A stretch of DNA of 64,000 nt, from the NCBI RefSeq assembly GCF_019320115.1, contig NC_089584.1, positions 79,489,922 through 79,553,921 of the forward strand, in the 5' to 3' direction. Origin of the DNA: Miscanthus floridulus. Its lineage: Eukaryota; Streptophyta; Magnoliopsida; Poales; Poaceae. This document shows, piece after piece, positions 21,401 through 31,759 of the stretch. The notes below the pieces were generated by a model, which was not told the origin of the DNA, searched no databases, and was given only the letters and a program-made list of their open reading frames with translations. A program made the translations under genes and the position numbers. How positions within the stretch are numbered: position 1 is the stretch's first letter; every line of letters begins with the position of its first letter.

Positions 21401-24400
21401 GACGTCGCGAAGGAACACTTGCTGCGTTTGACACGCAGTTGGTGTTCACGCAACGCCGTGAGGACCGCCTTGATGTGCTGGAGGTGCGTCGTCCACGACG
21501 GGCTGTAGATTAGGATGCATCGAAGAAAACCAAAACGAACTTATGGAGGAACGGCTGGAGCACGGTGTTCATGAGGCTTTGGAATGTCGCTGGGGCATTC
21601 GTGAGACCGAACGACATCACCAAGAACTCGAAGTGGCCGTGGTGTGTGCGGAAGGCCATCTTCTCGATGTCGTCCGGGTGCACCCGGACTTGATGGTAGC
21701 CCGAGCGCATATCCAGTTTGGTGAAGTGGGCGCTGCTGAGCTCATCCAAAAGCTCCTCCACCACGAGGATGGGAAACTTGTCCTTGACGGTGCACTCGTT
21801 CAGGGCGCGATAATCCACGCAAAAGCGCCACGATGCGTCCGGCTTCTTGATGAGGAGGACCGGCGCGAACGATAATCCACACAAAAGCGCCACGATGTGT
21901 CCGGCTTCTTGATGAGGAGGACCGGCGCGGAGAACGCTGACGTACTGGGGCGTATGATGCCCTGAGCCATCATGGCGGTGCACTGGGACTCCAGTTCATC
22001 CTTTTGGAGCTGGGGGTATCGATACGGGCGGACGGCGACTTGGGCGGTGTGGGCTGCAGATGGATCCGATGATCGCAGGGGCGCGCAGGTGGTAGGCCCT
22101 GCGGGTCAGCGAAGACGTCGTCGAACGACTGAAGCAGGATATCAAGCATGGCCGGCCTGTTGTTGCGGATGGCGTGAAAGCGGCGCGTGGAATGAACGTC
22201 GTGACGCGTCAAGCCGATGTCGCGCCAAAACACACGGCGGCCTTCGTGCCAAAAGGCCATACAGAGGTCGTCGAAGTCCCACAGTATGGGCCCCAACGTG
22301 CGGATGAAGGAGACGCCGAGGACCATGTCATATCCGTCGATGGGAATGGAGTAGCAGTCGACGGTGAATGTTTCGTCGGCCATACGGATGCCCACGTCCC
22401 GGGCCAGGCCACGACACGAGACGCGGTCGCCATTCGCCACGATGACGTCGGCGCTGGGGCACGCCTGGAACGGTAGACCGACGCGGCGGGCCACGTCACC
22501 GCGGATGAAGTTGTGGGTGGACCTCGAGTCGAGCAGGGCAACGAACTGATCATTGCCGATGGTGATGTAGACTTGCATGGTGTCCTCGGTGCGGATGCCC
22601 GCAATGGCGTTCAGGGAGATCATGGGCTGCTCGGGGTCGAACAGTGCGGGTTCGGCGGCCGCCTCGTCGTCGGTCTCCTCCACAATGTAATCGGAGACCT
22701 CGAGGTAGAAGAGGTGGGCGCACTTGTGGCCACGACATACGGCTCGTCACAATTGTAGCAGAGACCCTGCTTCCCGCGCTCGGCCATCTCCTTCGGTGTT
22801 AGGTGCTTGAAGGGACGTGGTGGCGGTGCCGACGATGAGGACAAGGGCGAGCCGTGGCTGCTCGCGGGCAAGACCGCCGTGGTTGGCGTAGCCAGGGCGC
22901 GACGGGGTGGCCGGGCTAGCAAGGCGAGCAGGGGCACCGCGTTGCAGCGCTCGTAGGCGCGCGCTGGAGATCTTGGGGGTCGTGCAGCTCCACGTCGACA
23001 CGAATGTGGTCCGGCAAACCGCCGGTGAACAGCTACGCCTGCTGGTACGGTGAGAGCCAGCCCGCGTGCGCCATCTGGGCCTGGAACGTGTCCAGGTATG
23101 ACTCGACGGAGGAAGTGAAGGGCAACCGCGCCAAATCGGCTAGGTGGTTGGTGTTGATTGGCGGCCCGAAGCGCTGATGGCATAGGTGCTTGAATTCCTC
23201 CCAATCCAGGGCGCCGACGCTCCGCTCGAGGACGATGTACCACTGCTGGGCGGTGCCGGTGAGGTGGTAGGATGCGAGCCAGACCCTGTCGGCGTGGCGC
23301 GTCTGCTGACCACGGAAGAACTGCTCGCATTTGTTCAACCAGCCGAGCGGGTCCTCCTTGCCGTCATAGGTGGGGAATGAGAGTTTGTGGTAGCGAGGCA
23401 CGGCCGGGCCTTCCGGTTCCGGTGGGATGTGGGGCAGAGGCGGCGGCATATGCATGGCGGCCGACTGCGGATCATGGGATGCCTGCATGATGGATGAAAG
23501 GACGGCATGGGTGATGGCGAGTGGGGGAACGCGATCTGGGTGATGGGCACGCCCGTGGTCGGTGGTGGCTGCTGGGAGGATACGGCCCCGGAGACATGGA
23601 CGGATGGGTTGGACGCCGGCAAGGTTGGCAGAGCCGGCGACGCGGAGAGCAGCTCCGAGATCACCGGAACCGAAGCCGGAAGAGCGGGAATGCTGCCGTA
23701 GCCGGGCATGCCGTACTGCAGGAGCAGTGGCGCGGAGGACGAGAGGCGGCTCTCGACGGCCGCCAGGCGCATGGAGATGTCCCCCATCTGGCGCTGCATG
23801 CCGTAGATGGACGCCGTGAGCGCATTGAGGGCATCGGTGGGAATCGCAGTGAGCGTGGGCGGCGGCGGCGCGGTGAGCGAGGGTTGCGGAGCAGAAAGCG
23901 GCGCGGTGGTGACGATGGCGGCGTTGGTGAACGTGGGAGCGGATGGAAACACGGATGGGGCAGCGGCGGTGGTGGGAACGACGATGGCGGCGGTAGATCC
24001 AAAACCTGACATGTCTGATACCAGATTGTTGGAGCTTAGGGAACGTAGGGCGTAGGAATGGGAGATGGCTGGCCTGGGCTTGAATCCCCGGCGACGGGCT
24101 GGCGGCGCCGTGCTCGGCGCCTGGTGGTGGACGTGAACTGGAGAGGAACAGAGAGCGCAACGCCAAAGAGTGAGAGATAAACTCAATCTCTGGCTAAACT
24201 TCTATTAATGAATAGTGTTCCATACTTATAACAAAGTGCTAACAAACCTCTCCTTACTCTAAGGGATAACAAATCCAATGAAACAAACTCCTAAATATTC
24301 TGATGGCTAACAACCGAAATGAAACAAACTCCTCATGCGTCGCTGCCCTCCGACTACGACGCCGCACCTGGTCACCGCGCACTGCCGCGTTCCAGCCGCA

Positions 24401-27400
24401 GTGCACTCGTAGCCACTGGTCTTGTTGCAGCGCCGGTATACCTTGCCCACCATAACAGTAGTAGAGATATAGAATGTGCCTATTGTTGTCTAAACTTGGC
24501 CTCAAGTAAATCCTGGATTGATTGGGTTGTTTAAAGTTTGGATTGTACTACTTCTGATCCAAGAAGTATGCTTGGGTGAATGGTCTTGCATAATTAGCTT
24601 ATATGCTTGGGTGGTTGTCTTCCTTGGTCTCCCACTTCTTATATGAAGCATCTATATGTCGCGATGATTGATAGTCACTCCATAACTTATGTCATGATAC
24701 CTCAAACAGTATCCAACAAAGGCTTTAGCTCCATTTATGCTCGAGGATTATCGGAAAGTAACGATGGATCAGAGAGGGGAGGAAGAGCAATATAGCTATG
24801 AAGATATTCTTAGATGTATGAAGAAAGGTAATCTTTAGTTCTGTTTGGAACTTCTAGTACCTGTCTACTTAGACACTGATGCTGGCGCAGAAGTAAGCTG
24901 GTGTCATAATCCTCTTTACTTGTAATACTTGACCTTTCAGTCATACCAATGGACTTGAAGCAGACTGTTCAAGTAGATAAAGACCTAGTGATCCGTGCCT
25001 ATTATGCTGGACATGTAAGTTTCTTACACTGTTGTTCATTCAACATTCTGCTCAGTGTTCTTAAAGTAATTTGAAGTCAAGTATTGATTTAGTTCTCTAC
25101 TTTCTAATCTAGTAAAACCGTTGCCAAACTCAAGGTTATAGGGGCTGCCATGATTTATGCAAAAGTTGGGGATGCTGCTATGGTATACACCGGGGATTAC
25201 AATATGACACCAGATAGACATCTTGGGGCCGCACAAATTGATCGCCTGAAGTTGGATCTCTTGATAACAGAGTATGGTCTAACCTCAAACTCTAAACATA
25301 TTTTTCTGTTTTGTGGTTGCCTTTACTTGGATTTGTAACCAAGTGTTGTTGTGATTTATGCTACAATGTATCCATAGGTTATTTCTTATGTCTTCACACC
25401 ACAGGTTTTTATGGTGTGTAGGAGGACCCCGACTATGTAGATGGTAGTCATAATCAGTAGAGGGGCAAGCGTGTTCACCTTGGCACCCTATATTGGGAAG
25501 AGAGGGAGGGAGGGAGGGAGGGACGGTGGGTATTTTGCTGCCTAAGTTCCACTGATTACATCTGCTCAGTTGATATTCACCAAGTTCAACAACCTCCTAC
25601 TTCTAAGCACTAACAAAGCAATCGCTAACAAGTCAAAGCAATCCTGGGACTGACCAAACTAACTGAAACTGAAGACCTTGTAACTTGTCAAGTAGTTGTT
25701 GCAGTACTCTTTGGCATGTTACCTCTATGCTCATACCACGCCTGCACCGCTCTTCTTGGAGCATCTGTTGTAGTGCTTGCCCTACATAAAAACAAGGGGC
25801 TATTGCGTTCCTTGCCCCCTATTTTGAACCACAATTGTGATTCACCCCCATTTTCTTCCACTTTGTGTTTTTACCCCTGCTTTTCTAAAACGAAGGTTCA
25901 ATTTACCCCTACTCCGTGAACAGCAGGTAACGGTGTTAAAAAATTTGAAAGATGACGAGTTTGCCCTTCTGAATATTGTGTTTTTGCCCCTATTTCAAAC
26001 CCCAATTGTGATTTTACCCCCACTTTCTTCCATTTTGTGTTTTTACCCCTACTTTTCCAAAACGAAGGCTCCGTTTACCCCAATTCTTTAACTCAGTTAT
26101 CTACATCCGGATCAACAGCAATTAAAAATTAACAAAAGCCCTGTGAAAAGATAAACTTACCCCTTATCTCTCGGTCGTCTCTCTCAGGGTCGTCCCTTTC
26201 AACGCTAGCAGGCAGCGGGCAGCTGGGTGTGGCGGCCGGTGGCGGCGGAAAGAGCAGAGTCAGGCCTGTCCGGGCGGGCGCGGCGACGTGGGAGCGTGGC
26301 GCGGAGGCCAGTGCGGAGGAAGCGGCGCGGGCGCGCGCGGCTTAGCCTGACGTGGGCGCGCAGCCAGGCATGCGGCTCTGCTTGGCACGGGCGCGCGTGG
26401 CTTGGCCGGCGTCGCGAGCGCGCGTCTCGTGAAAGCAGACGAGCATGGAGATCTTGTCGGTGAGAGGCGACGGATCCCTGCTCACGAACATCTTGCATAT
26501 GTTCTCGAACGTCACCTGCAAGCGCATGCGTTAGTTATTCGATTTATGGCTTCAAATAAACGCATTAGCATGCATCACTGTGCGCCGGAATATATAGCTA
26601 ATTAAGGAGCATGCATGCGTACTTTCTTGATCTCAGTGGCGGCGGAGATGGTGCCCTTTTCTACCCATGACTGCAGCGCCGCCACGAGACGCGGCTGGAC
26701 GACCTCGGCGATGGCCCGGAGTGAGCCGGGGCGGTTGATGGTGGCGAGGATGAACCCGCGGAGCCTGGCGTGCTGGCTACCCTCGACGTTGACCACGCAG
26801 GAGAGGCCCACGAGCTCCGGCGCGGGCCAGCGGATGCCGAAGGTGCCGTCCTGAGAGGACTTGAGGACGAACTTGTTGGCCGCCGGCGAGCAGACGAGGA
26901 CGGTCGGCGAGCCAAAGAGGTGCGTCCGGTACACGCCACGTCGCCCGCGCGGCCCCCGGCGTAGTAGCGCCTCCTCCTGGCGTGGACGAAGCCGTCGGGG
27001 CGGTGCGCGAGCTTTGTAGTACCAGAGCAGCCAGAGGCTCTCACCCACAAATGGGAGGCCCATGTGGCCCGGCGGGAGCCTCGCACGACGGCGCCAACGC
27101 TTCAGTGCGAAGAAGGCGCAGTGGCAGACGTCGTTGCTGTGCCACACAGCGAGCGCGAGCAGCGGAACGGGGCCGAGGAGGAGGCCGATCCACCGCGCCC
27201 AGTCCACTGCCGTCACCTGTGCGTGCATCGACATTAAGTGGACTCTATCACTCAGCACACTCCATGGTCGGCTGCTTTCACGAGACGCACGCTCGCAACG
27301 CCGGCCAAGCCGCGCGCGCCCGCGCCAAGCAGAGCCGCGTGCCTGGCGGCGCGCCCATGTCAGGCTAAGCCGTGCGCGCCCGCTCGCCGCGCCCGCCCGA

Positions 27401-30400
27401 TGGCCCGACGCTGCTCTTCCGCCGCCACCGCCGCCGCACCCAGCCGCCCGCTGCCTGCTAGCGTTGAGAGGGACGACCCTGAGAGAGACGACCGAGAGAT
27501 AAGGGGTAAGTTTGTCTTTTCACAGGGCTTTTGTTAATTTTTAATTGCTTTGATCCGGATGTAGATAACTGAGTTAAGAATTGGGGTAAACGGAGCCTTC
27601 GTTTTGGAAAAGTAGGGGTAAAAACACAAAGTGGAAGAAAGTGGGGGTAAAATCACAATTGGGGTTTGAAATAGGGGCAAAAACGCAATATTCGGAAGGG
27701 CAAACTCGTCATCTTTCAACTTTTTTAACACCGTTGCCTGCTGTTCACGGAGTAGGGGTAAACTGAACCTTCGTTTTGGAAAAGCAGGGGTAAAAACACA
27801 AAGTGGAAGAAAATGGGGGTGAAATCACAATTGGGGTTCAAAATAGGGGCAAGAACGCAATAGCCCCTAAAAACAAGGTCTAGAGGGTATGTTTTACCTA
27901 TTTTAATTTTCATTTGTGTGATCCTCTTGGTTGATATCAGATTTTGGGAATATGTTCCAGACCACCTGTGGACCATTGCTTAGCTCTTGTTGTTAGCCAA
28001 TCTGTTCTCCTGGACATCGTTTGGGTTATATTTGTAAATTATCTATATAGTTTGTTATTACAAATGTACTAGTTTCTAAAGCTGCGATAGTCAATGAACC
28101 TGCATTTGTTTTATGGTTGCAGTGGCTTAACATTTTACTGTTATATTTGAATCAAGAGCATCAATTGTTGTGGATGATTTTTTTCCTGTGTACATAACCA
28201 ATTAACTAATTTTCTTTATGCAGATCAACATACGCTAAAACTATACGTGACTCAAAGCATGCCCGAGAGAGGGAATTCTTAAAAGCGGTATGAAAAAATT
28301 GAACTTCCCTGCGGTGTATAGATTTGTAGATTTTCATTGCATGTGTAAACCAATGGTTTTCCAATGGTGCACTACTCTATTTTCTAGGTTTTGGATTGTA
28401 TGTTCTTAAGATTATTTGGGCACAACACAGTCCACGAAGTGTGTCTACGTTTTTTTTTTTATTCCTGACGTTTTGGTACAAGAAGATGCATTCTGACTGT
28501 ATTAAACCAAAATCTTGTGAAGTGTACACAGTTGATTTTGCTTCCAAGGCATAACTGAGTATATGTTTCCTAGGTACATAAATGTGTTTCTGGTGGAGGT
28601 AAAGTTCTAATTCCAACGTTTGCTCTGGGAAGAGCTCAGGTATTCTTCGTCTCCCTTAATTCTACTTTATGAGACATAAGTGATGATTAAGTGTGATAAC
28701 TATATAGACTTAAATGAGTAAGTTTCCCTGTGAAGTACCATCACGAAGGCACACTGTTCAAAGGTTTCATAATTTGAGTATCCATTTATGACGCCTGTAT
28801 TTCAGGAACTATGCATGTTACTGGATGACTATTGGGAGAGGATGGACTTGAAAGTTCCTATTTATTTTTCAGCTGGTATGGGTGGTTTCTTGAATGTTGA
28901 AACCTTCTTGTACTTTTCTGCTGCATGTGAAGTTTTACTTGTTGATTTGTGCTATAGGTTTAACCATTCAAGCTAACGTGTACTACAAAATGTTGATTGG
29001 ATGGACTAGCCAAAAGATCAAGGACAGCCATGCAGTGCATAACCCATTTGACTTCAAGCATGGTATGGTTCAGTTCTTCAAAAGCTAATTGTCCAATCCT
29101 ACTTTGGGTGAAGACGAAGTGCATATGATTGAGTTCAAAATCTAAATATTCAGTAGAATTTTAACTAAGTAACTAACCCTCCAATTTATCCTTTTATTTT
29201 TGCTATATTTTGTAACTGTATGACACCAATTGTTTTTTTTTATATTTCTTTAATGAAAGATTTGTTTATTTAATCAAAATATTGATAATAATTGTTGCTA
29301 TTTCACTTTTTATGTGGTAACCACAATTGAGATATGAGGTGTTCTGTGTTTTATTTTCAAATATTGAAATAACAGAGACAGTATTTTTCACATTTCAGTT
29401 TGCCACTTTGAGCGTTACTTCATTAACAACCCTGGTCCCTGTGTACTTTTTGCAACACCTGGTATGATTAGTGGGGGATTTTCTCTTGAGGCATTTAAGA
29501 AATGGGCACCATCAGAGAAGAATTTGATTACACTTCCAGGGTATGCTCCTTACCTTTTTTGTTTATTCCATTTTTTCTAATCTTTTAAATCACTCTTATT
29601 CATATAGGCAAGCTTTACCAAACCTTTTATTCTACAGTTATTCTGATGCCGCCTTCTATTTTTCCTGCACAGATATTGTGTTTCTGGAACCATTGGTCAT
29701 AAGTTAATGTGTGGGAAACCTACAAGGATTGATTACAAGGACACTCATATTGATGTCAGATGTCAGGTCGATTTTCACCTCATTTCATATTTTGCTAAAA
29801 AATGTACAATTTTAAATAGTAATGACAAGAACATGGTCAACCAGAAGGAAGCCTTGTAAATCACTAGTGTTTATCTTTACCATATGCTTATATATTGTTG
29901 AAGTCTGGCTTTTAAATTCGATCCATATCAATCATTCAATCCCCACTTATTGTTCTGCACGATTAAATTTTACTCACTAAAGGTCGCTTGCTCAAGGCAC
30001 TTAGTTGTCAGTGTGGTTGGCTGGTTGTGGTCGTTTTTGTTTCTTTTTTTGAGTTTTTTTTTTTTTTGTGAGTAGTATGTGTTGAGGGGCTTTCCTAGTC
30101 TCCTCCCTGTTTTTGTACATTTTGTACTTTATCTTGATGAAATGGCACGGAGTTCTCCTGCGTTGTTTGATAGAAAAATAAAAAAAAATCTACTCATTAC
30201 TATTCATGAAGCATATATGAATGTTAGCACTCAACACAATAGCTCTCACAGGAAACATGTAGTCTATGAATTGGAGCTTTCTCTGAGATTAATCATGATG
30301 TTTGAAGTTTCTGACAGAATGCTGCTGTCAGTGTCTAATATCTTACATTTCAGTTTTATCTCTTTTGGCACTCTAGATTTAATCAATCCCTTGCATTTTT

Positions 30401-30996
30401 TTTTCATTTCTGATATTTTTTGCCCCCTCACACTAAGTTTTTTCTGCCCCCTTTATTTATTTATTTTTTACCAGATTCATCAGCTAGCATTCAGTCCTCA
30501 TACAGACTCCAAAGGGATTATGGATCTGACAGAATTCCTGTCACCCAAACATGTAATTCTCGTTCATGGTGAAAAGCCTCAGATGGCTTTTCTGAAGGAG
30601 AGGATCGAATCTGAATTGGAGATGCCTTGCTATTTCCCAGGGAATAATGAATCCGTCTCCATTCCGACAACCCTGAACCTTAAAATGAGTGCCACAGAAA
30701 GGTTCATTACAAGCTGTGCTGTGGAGCAAGGTAAGCGTAGCCTGCACAAGCGGAACCTGATTTGTGGTACAGGTTTGTCAGAAGTGATTGGCAGTGATGA
30801 GGAGGCGGCGGAGGGCGTTCTTCTGATGGAGAAACACAAGTCTCCGAAAATTCTTTGCGAGGATGAGGTCGTTGAGGTGCTGGGCATGGAGCGGCATCTT
30901 GTCCAGTTTGAACCAATGGTCTCCAGAATTGTAGCCGCTGTTGAATCGGAGTTGCACCGGGCTAAGGCAGCGGATTTAGATAGCGATGGGAAATGA
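15473..30996 (+). CDS. INTS11: Integrator complex subunit 11 / CPSF73-II-like RNA endonuclease, 13 exons, 558 aa
   Basis: Coding exons: 15473-15497, 15579-15765, 15877-15949, 24710-24827, 24941-25014, 25135-25271, 28224-28287, 28574-28639, 28806-28875, 28958-29062, 29399-29540, 29673-29766, 30475-30996. All splice sites are GT-AG and frames join exactly (1677 nt). The protein starts '[20 protein letters not shown]' and has a metallo-beta-lactamase/beta-CASP fold: zinc motif HFHLDH (residues 70-75, split by intron 2), H159 ('YYAGH'), D180 ('YTGDYNM'), E205, H394 ('FSPHTD') and H416 ('LVHGE'). This matches the CPSF73/INTS11 family, the nuclear endonuclease of Integrator that cuts snRNA and other nascent RNA 3' ends. 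No inactivating change seen. The length is slightly below the roughly 600 aa of relatives, mainly at the C-terminus. Introns 3 and 6 are swollen by transposons. Confidence 0.93.
16320..16890 (-). mobile_element. RTE-type LINE 3' fragment in INTS11 intron 3
   Basis: A 159-residue open frame (16875-16396, minus) carries the C-terminal reverse transcriptase region of plant RTE LINEs: '[17 protein letters not shown]', '[19 protein letters not shown]' and '[20 protein letters not shown]'. The 3' end on this strand is a (TTG)n tail, seen on the plus strand as acaacaacaacaac at 16323-16336, typical for RTE elements. The 5' part is lost. It is antisense to INTS11 and is not a host gene. Confidence 0.88.
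16891..18279. other. INTS11 intron 3, unassigned sequence
   Basis: About 1.4 kb with no supported gene. It contains an imperfect local duplication near 17525-17640 ('gtatatctgcatctacatat..gaacatatg..gaaccaaatatttca'). Open frames at 16916-17155 and 17230-17466 (minus) show no domain. Confidence 0.45.
18280..18462 (+). mobile_element. Au-type SINE, full length, with 19-bp TSD
   Basis: The element starts GGGGAGCCTTGGCGCAGTGG (18283), carrying the tRNA-type A box, followed by the B box 'GGGTTCAAGTCC' (18334-18345), then 'ccttcccctaaccctgcgcaagcgggagct' and a T-run tail. It is flanked by perfect 19-bp repeats TTTGTGCAATCTATGTTCA (18261-18279 and 18463-18481). The structure is that of plant Au SINEs transcribed by RNA polymerase III. 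It sits in the sense orientation in INTS11 intron 3. Confidence 0.95.
18858..19288 (-). repeat. 3' LTR of the gypsy element
   Basis: 431 bp. It differs from the 5' LTR by only a handful of substitutions over its length (for example ggcgacgggctaGcgg versus ggcgacgggctgGcgg), so the insertion is fairly recent. The polypurine tract GAGGGGGGAGTGA lies just inside, at 19289-19301. Confidence 0.95.
19323..20419 (-). pseudogene. Gypsy integrase and chromodomain
   Basis: Minus-strand frames give the integrase core start ('[14 protein letters not shown]', 20419-20111), the later core and C-terminal part ('[20 protein letters not shown]', '[20 protein letters not shown]', '[19 protein letters not shown]'), and a C-terminal chromodomain ('[18 protein letters not shown]', about 19400). 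Chromodomains of this class direct integration to heterochromatin. The core is spread over at least three reading frames with frameshifts around 20040-20200, so it is inactive. Confidence 0.88.
20429..21300 (-). pseudogene. Gypsy RNase H and integrase zinc-binding region
   Basis: The frame 20998-20429 gives the end of RNase H ('[20 protein letters not shown]', '[18 protein letters not shown]', '[17 protein letters not shown]') followed by the H2C2 zinc-binding start of integrase ('[16 protein letters not shown]'). The preceding RNase H part (21300-20999) is in another frame. The reading frame ends near 20429, before the integrase core, so the polyprotein is interrupted. Confidence 0.85.
21510..21983 (-). 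pseudogene. Gypsy reverse transcriptase, frame broken in the catalytic box
   Basis: Clear RT motifs: '[20 protein letters not shown]', '[20 protein letters not shown]', '[20 protein letters not shown]', '[14 protein letters not shown]'. The frame then fails in the FxDD catalytic box: near 21517 one base is missing after the first Asp codon, and translation stops two codons later. A 62-bp tandem duplication (21809-21870 and 21871-21932) covers the segment around '[17 protein letters not shown]' and, not being a multiple of three, adds a second frameshift. The enzyme cannot be made. Confidence 0.92.
21809..21932. repeat. 62-bp tandem duplication inside the gypsy RT
   Basis: Units starting GATAATCCACGCAAAAGCG (21809) and GATAATCCACACAAAAGCG (21871), differing at about two positions, end at 'aggaggaccggcgcg'. 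The duplication is private to this copy in the window and frameshifts the RT. Confidence 0.93.
21970..22683 (-). pseudogene. Gypsy retropepsin-like protease, active-site Gly changed
   Basis: A 237-residue frame contains an aspartic protease fold: 'MISLNAIAG', '[20 protein letters not shown]', '[20 protein letters not shown]' and '[20 protein letters not shown]'. The usual active-site triad D-S/T-G reads D-S-R here (about 22538), a glycine to arginine change expected to inactivate the protease. Codons continue toward the RT in the same frame until about 21970. Confidence 0.88.
22684..24012 (-). pseudogene. Gypsy gag with zinc knuckle, frameshifted
   Basis: Gag begins at ATG 24012 ('[13 protein letters not shown]'), just after the primer binding site. 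The N-terminal part is Ala/Pro/Ser-rich and contains '[20 protein letters not shown]'. A frameshift near 23500 moves the frame, after which the conserved capsid part follows ('[20 protein letters not shown]', '[17 protein letters not shown]', '[15 protein letters not shown]'). A CCHC knuckle start ('[10 protein letters not shown]') is visible near 22760, in another frame. At least three frame changes mean no full Gag. Confidence 0.85.
24027..24457 (-). repeat. 5' LTR of the gypsy element
   Basis: 431 bp, same ends as 18858-19288. The tRNA-Met primer site lies just inside it (24023-24014), which identifies it as the 5' LTR and fixes the minus orientation. Confidence 0.95.
25504..25526. repeat. 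(GGGA)n simple repeat in INTS11 intron 6
   Basis: A short run of gagggagggagggagggag. It lies between exon 6 and the Pack-MULE. The rest of 25272-25786 shows no feature. Confidence 0.85.
25796..26450 (+). repeat. Left terminal inverted repeat of the Pack-MULE
   Basis: The outer 400 bp is AT-rich with 'ttacccctacttttccaaaacgaagg' blocks. The inner 230 bp is GC-rich (about 26200-26450). It mirrors 27261-27867 almost throughout, with small indels. The inner GC-rich part carries short open frames on both strands that should not be taken as genes. Confidence 0.9.
26451..27258 (-). pseudogene. Captured cytochrome P450 5' fragment (ent-kaurenoic acid oxidase-like, CYP85 clan)
   Basis: On the minus strand, exon 1 (27258-26623) encodes an N-terminal hydrophobic anchor ('[17 protein letters not shown]'), the proline hinge '[20 protein letters not shown]', '[20 protein letters not shown]' and '[20 protein letters not shown]'. 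After an intron with GT/AG borders (26622-26516), exon 2 resumes with '[20 protein letters not shown]' (26515 on) and is cut at the inverted repeat near 26451. Heme-binding and I-helix regions are absent. Two compensating indels near 26950-27020 scramble about 25 residues. Retention of the intron shows DNA-level capture. The CYP729/CYP88-like subfamily is my best guess. Confidence 0.85.
27261..27867 (-). repeat. Right terminal inverted repeat of the Pack-MULE
   Basis: Inverse of 25796-26450, including the GC-rich inner part. Short open frames in it (27062-27502, 27238-27537) are inverted-repeat shadows. Confidence 0.9.
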
Positions 30997-31218
30997 ATGC
31001 AACAGTATAAGTGTACATTGCCATAATTTGGCCCATTATTCTTTCACCTTTCTTTCCCGAAAATGCGGGGAATGTCACACACACACACCATTTCAGTATT
31101 ACGGACAAGCCTTTTTTTGGTTCCTTGGGAGTTACCACCAAGTTATATCTAGACTAGAGAGCAGTTACCAAATTTGGTACCTCCGTAGGTACGATTTCCT
31201 TGTGCCTTTTAATGAGTA
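30997..31218 (+). other. INTS11 3' UTR region
   Basis: Sequence downstream of the TGA stop up to the next MITE. It includes a short (CA)n run at 31077-31087. No second gene is seen here. The cleavage site is not identifiable by eye. Confidence 0.5.
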
Positions 31219-31475
31219 ATCCTCTCCGTCCCTAAAAGAATGCAATTCTAGCATATCATCACGTTTTAATACCTTAAATTTGACCAATTATAGATAAAAA
31301 ATATACATGTTTATGATACTAAATAAATACTATTAGATTAATTACGAAATATATTTTTATAATAAATTAATTTAAAGACATAATTGAGAATATTATTTAC
31401 TAAAAACTTGATCAAACATTAACCACTTTTCATGGCACGTAACTCATAGTTGCATTCTTTTCAGGACGGATGTAG
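31219..31475. mobile_element. Stowaway-like MITE downstream of INTS11
   Basis: About 257 bp, with ends ATCCTCTCCGTCCCTAAAAG and CTTTTCAGGACGGATGTAG, and inverted repeats continuing through 'aatgcaattcta'. TA occurs on both sides (31217-31218 and 31476-31477). Interior is AT-rich and non-coding. It may lie in the 3' UTR of INTS11. Confidence 0.82.
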
Positions 31476-31759
31476 TACATCCCAAGGGTGTGTATTATAT
31501 TATTCATTAAAATTCCATGATTACACAGAGTAAAATCTACCGATGGTTGAACTTGTTTGAGTTTTTATTCCCGGTTTAGGTATTTACAATCGTACACACA
31601 ACTCTAAACTCTCTGGGCTACTTTGGCCGCCCAAATTCCTAGAGGGATCCCTGCGAATTCCTTGGGCCAATCTCCCCCGGGCCAATCTCCCCCGGGGCAA
31701 ATTTTGGTGCTCTTTGGAAGCCCACCAACCCGAGGTTCGCAGACTGTTTCCCTTCGTTT

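Larger units (their letters stand above)
18858..24457 (-). mobile_element. Ty3/gypsy chromovirus with two 431-bp LTRs (Reina-like), in INTS11 intron 3
   Basis: Two near-identical LTRs (18858-19288 and 24027-24457) start TGTTGGAGCTTAGGG and end CACCATAACA. Flanks GTCGT (18853-18857) and GTAGT (24458-24462) form a 5-bp duplication with one mismatch. A primer binding site complementary to initiator tRNA-Met (TGGTATCAGA, 24023-24014) follows the 5' LTR, and a polypurine tract precedes the 3' LTR. The order gag, PR, RT, RNase H, INT, chromodomain on the minus strand marks a chromovirus. The short LTRs and 5.6-kb size suggest the Reina clade. It is structurally complete but coding-dead. Confidence 0.95.
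25796..27867. mobile_element. Pack-MULE with about 0.6-kb terminal inverted repeats and a captured P450 fragment, TSD TAAAAACAA
   Basis: Starts GGGGCTATTGCGTTC and ends with its inverse GAACGCAATAGCCCC, flanked by perfect 9-bp duplications TAAAAACAA (25787-25795 and 27868-27876), the length produced by Mutator transposases. The inverted repeats extend from 25796 to about 26450 and from 27867 to about 27261. The AT-rich outer part contains two related units (about 25810-25913 and 25988-26088). There is no transposase, so it is non-autonomous. The internal 0.8 kb is a fragment of a host cytochrome P450 gene. It sits in INTS11 intron 6. Confidence 0.95.

Noticed and set aside
19253..24009. Numerous long plus-strand open frames in the GC-rich region
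   Set aside because: They are shadows of the gypsy gag-pol genes, which read on the minus strand.
30079..30474. Upstream extension of the last INTS11 reading frame
   Set aside because: It lies in intron 12. Hydrophobic low-similarity translation, and a clear pyrimidine tract and AG at 30473-30474 mark the exon start.
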